From an uncultured Clostridia bacterium (lineage in GTDB: Bacteria > Bacillota > Clostridia > Christensenellales > Aristaeellaceae): a stretch of DNA of 16,233 bases. Positions within the stretch are counted from its first letter, which is position 1, and each line of letters opens with the position of its first letter. This document shows, one piece after another, positions 14,748-16,233 of this stretch. Both the position numbers and the translations under genes were made by a program. The notes under the pieces are model-generated. The model worked only from the letters and a program-made list of their open reading frames with translations. It made no database searches and was not told the DNA's origin. Location: NCBI GenBank assembly GCA_944363005.1, contig CALVTV010000129.1, positions 1 to 16,233 of the forward strand. The letters run 5' to 3'.

Positions 14748-15311
14748 TTACTCTTCTTCGGTCACGGATTCCGGCTCTTCAGAGGCATCGGGTTCCTGCG
14801 GCTCCTCGGTTTCAGTTTGCAGCTGCGCTTCCGGCTCCTGCTGCGGCTCCTGTTCCGCCTGCGCGGTCGCCTCTTCCAGCACCGGATGCTCCTTTTCCTC
14901 TTCAATGGTCAGCGCAAGCTTCTGGCTCTGCTGCATCTCCTGGTTTTCCTTTTCAAAGCTGACGCCCACAACGTGCAAATCCACTTTTTCCACATGCAGG
15001 CCCGTCATCGACTCGATGGATTTGCGGACATTTTCCTGCGCGTTGTGGCCTACCTTCTGGATGGGCATGCCGTAATCCACCGTCACGCTGACGTCCACAT
15101 TCACATCTTCGCCGTTCATGTCAATCTTGACCCCGCGAGGCGTCTTTCCCTTCGCCAGGATGCCGGAAATTGCGCCGGAACCGGCAATTCCGGAAATTCC
15201 GTCCACCTCCGTGGTCGCCACAGAGACGATGGTCGCGATGACTTCATTGGCGTATGTGATCTGACCGTTTTCCTGGTCCTTTTCCTTGTCAATGGTATTG
15301 TTTTCGTTCAT
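14748..15311 (-). CDS. Asp23/Gls24 family envelope stress protein
   Basis: Residues 15-120 form the Asp23 domain: ITYANEVIATIVSVATTEVD at 18-37, GISGIAG at 38-44, RGVKIDMNGEDVNVDVSVTV at 59-78 and VRKSIESMTGLHVEKVDLHV at 95-114. Proteins of this family (YqhY, YloU, Asp23) are soluble and associate with the membrane through AmaP, and affect envelope homeostasis. Members are commonly 110-130 aa. This one has 187 aa because of a tail (about 121-187) with some twenty glutamates in its last 50 residues, probably disordered. The ATG at 15309-15311 has AGGGAGGT nine bases upstream and its own promoter at 15342-15370. Confidence 0.92.
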   Translation of the reverse strand: MNENNTIDKEKDQENGQITYANEVIATIVSVATTEVDGISGIAGSGAISGILAKGKTPRGVKIDMNGEDVNVDVSVTVDYGMPIQKVGHNAQENVRKSIESMTGLHVEKVDLHVVGVSFEKENQEMQQSQKLALTIEEEKEHPVLEEATAQAEQEPQQEPEAQLQTETEEPQEPDASEEPESVTEEE

Positions 15312-15341
15312 TTCAAAAACACCTCCCTATGGATACTCATT

Positions 15342-15370
15342 AGTATATCAGATTTTCGTCGTCTGCACAA
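15342..15370 (-). promoter_or_regulatory. Promoter for the asp23-amaP-DUF2273-nusB operon
   Basis: On the minus strand TATACT at 15342-15347 is preceded by TGA (extended -10), with TTGTGC at 15365-15370 as a weak -35 and a 17-base spacer. It lies in the 69-base gap after spoIIIAH and would let the downstream genes be expressed in vegetative cells, apart from the sporulation-specific spoIIIA operon. No clear terminator lies after spoIIIAH. Confidence 0.72.
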
Positions 15371-15380
15371 TTCTTCTTCG

Positions 15381-15884
15381 TCATTTTTTTGTGAGAATGA
15401 TTTTGACGTCCGCGGGTTCCATGCCGGTCTGCGTACAAACAGCGTCGATTACCCGCGCTTGATCGCCTTCCTCACCCATCGCAGCATAGGGCATCATGAT
15501 GGTCATGATTCCCGCCCCGCAAACGGCTGATACATTTGAAAAGCCCATTTGTTCCAGGCAAGCGACGCTCCGCGCTTCCAGCTCCATCCGCTCGGCAATC
15601 TGCGTCATCTGGGTGAGCGCGCTTTGGCGTGTCTTGGTGTCGGTTTGCGCGTTGTCAATCACGGCCTGAAGCATCGCAATCTCCTCTTGCCGCTGCTGCG
15701 CCAGCCTTGCGGCCGCGTCCTGGGACGAATCCGCCGTTTCTGCCGGCAGCGTCGCACGCGTCGTCGCAACGCTTACCGTCTGTTCCGGAACCCCTCTGGC
15801 GCCCATCCATCCGCATAGGGCAAGGAGCGCCAAAAGCAACGCACAGCTGATCCCTCTTGCGCGCCGCATACACATTTCTTTCAT
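15381..15884 (-). CDS. spoIIIAH: Stage III sporulation protein AH
   Basis: SpoIIIAH is the mother-cell half of the SpoIIQ-SpoIIIAH channel linking mother cell and forespore. The product has 167 aa, somewhat shorter than the 218 aa of B. subtilis. One transmembrane helix at about 11-29 follows a basic N-terminus. A variable linker and a helical section, RQEEIAMLQAVIDNAQTDTK (about 65-84), follow. The ring-building domain ends with ACLEQMGFSNVSAVCGAGIM, MTIMMP and a final strand with DVKIILTKK. The ATG at 15882-15884 has AGGAGG six bases upstream and overlaps the spoIIIAG stop as ATGA. Confidence 0.93.
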   Translation of the reverse strand: MKEMCMRRARGISCALLLALLALCGWMGARGVPEQTVSVATTRATLPAETADSSQDAAARLAQQRQEEIAMLQAVIDNAQTDTKTRQSALTQMTQIAERMELEARSVACLEQMGFSNVSAVCGAGIMTIMMPYAAMGEEGDQARVIDAVCTQTGMEPADVKIILTKK

Positions 15885-16233
15885 TGTAATCCTCCTTCCG
15901 ATGCGCTCATCACGCTCACAGCAGACGCTTGCAACCCCAGCAAAGCGCAGAGCGCCTGCGTCAATTGCATGCGCACAATGGGGTCATCCGCCCCCTCCGC
16001 TACGGCCACAGCCCCGCAAGGGACTGCCTCCGTGCCTGTTCCCTGCCCGGAAAACAAACCGTTTTGTCCGGTTGCAGGTGTCTCGCGCACGCGGATGACG
16101 ACTTCCACACGACCGGCGCCGTCCATGGCCGAAAGCGCCTTGGCGATTCTGGCTTCTAAAGACGTTCCGCTCTCCTGACCCATACCGGCAAAAACCAGCA
16201 CCAGCAAAAGTGCAATCACGATAAGCCAAGCGC
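15881..16233 (-). CDS. spoIIIAG: Stage III sporulation protein AG, 5' end beyond the window
   Basis: SpoIIIAG forms a large ring in the mother-cell membrane of the engulfed forespore. The frame is open to the right edge, and the visible part begins inside the N-terminal transmembrane helix (WLIVIALLLVLVFAGMG), so the GTG at 16217-16219 is not the true start. Next come LEARIAKALSAMDGAGRVEV and then a short linker. The conserved GAVAVAEGADDPIVRMQLTQ and ALCALLGLQASAVSV segments form the ring-building domain. The loop between the two halves is short for the family. The four-base overlap with spoIIIAH is normal for this operon, which is switched on by sigma-E in relatives. Confidence 0.92.
   Translation of the reverse strand, partial: AWLIVIALLLVLVFAGMGQESGTSLEARIAKALSAMDGAGRVEVVIRVRETPATGQNGLFSGQGTGTEAVPCGAVAVAEGADDPIVRMQLTQALCALLGLQASAVSVMSASEGGLQ

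Noticed and set aside
14061..15530. Plus-strand open frame of 489 codons opposite amaP, asp23 and spoIIIAH
   Set aside because: It spans three clear minus-strand genes and the promoter between them; no domain is recognisable.

Overview
The window looks like a piece of chromosome from an endospore-forming, anaerobic member of the Firmicutes (Clostridia type) with fairly high GC (roughly the mid-50s percent, judged by eye). Signs of this are SpoIIIAG/SpoIIIAH, the Asp23-AmaP-DUF2273 trio, strong AGGAGG-like ribosome binding sites, and a conserved gene order that resembles the nusB-folD-xseAB-ispA-dxs-tlyA-argR-recN cluster of Bacillus and Clostridium. Every gene I can support is on the minus strand, so the window is best read from right to left.

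Layout in transcription order. At 15381-16233 are the end of the spoIIIA operon: spoIIIAG (5' end beyond the window) and spoIIIAH. A promoter at 15342-15370 then starts asp23, amaP and a DUF2273 gene, encoding a small membrane-anchored complex. These are followed by nusB, which carries an in-frame TAG at codon 12, a TsaD/Kae1-like paralogue, folD, xseA, xseB, ispA and a DUF212 (divergent PAP2) membrane protein. Many of these overlap by ATGA or are separated by fewer than 30 nt.

A 650-nt stretch without a protein gene (about 7950-8600) has its own extended -10 promoter, a perfect intrinsic terminator, a 9-bp helix joining its two ends, and several internal hairpins. It lies immediately upstream of a 188-aa membrane protein and then dxs. 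I identify it as an OLE RNA (ornate large extremophilic RNA) with its partner OapA. This is the most interesting system in the window: one of the largest structured bacterial non-coding RNAs, which forms a membrane ribonucleoprotein.

After oapA come dxs, tlyA, nadK, argR and recN, ending in a strong terminator at 1493-1520. In many relatives spoIVB and spo0A follow recN. Here there is instead a separately promoted membrane-anchored GT2 glycosyltransferase, and then the start of a QueG-like iron-sulfur protein that runs off the left edge.

Functionally the cluster groups isoprenoid synthesis (dxs, ispA, perhaps the DUF212 protein), folate one-carbon metabolism (folD), DNA repair (xseA, xseB, recN), rRNA modification and transcription (tlyA, nusB, argR), NADP supply (nadK) and envelope functions (Asp23/AmaP, OLE/OapA). 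No tRNA, rRNA, insertion sequence, CRISPR array or prophage gene was seen.
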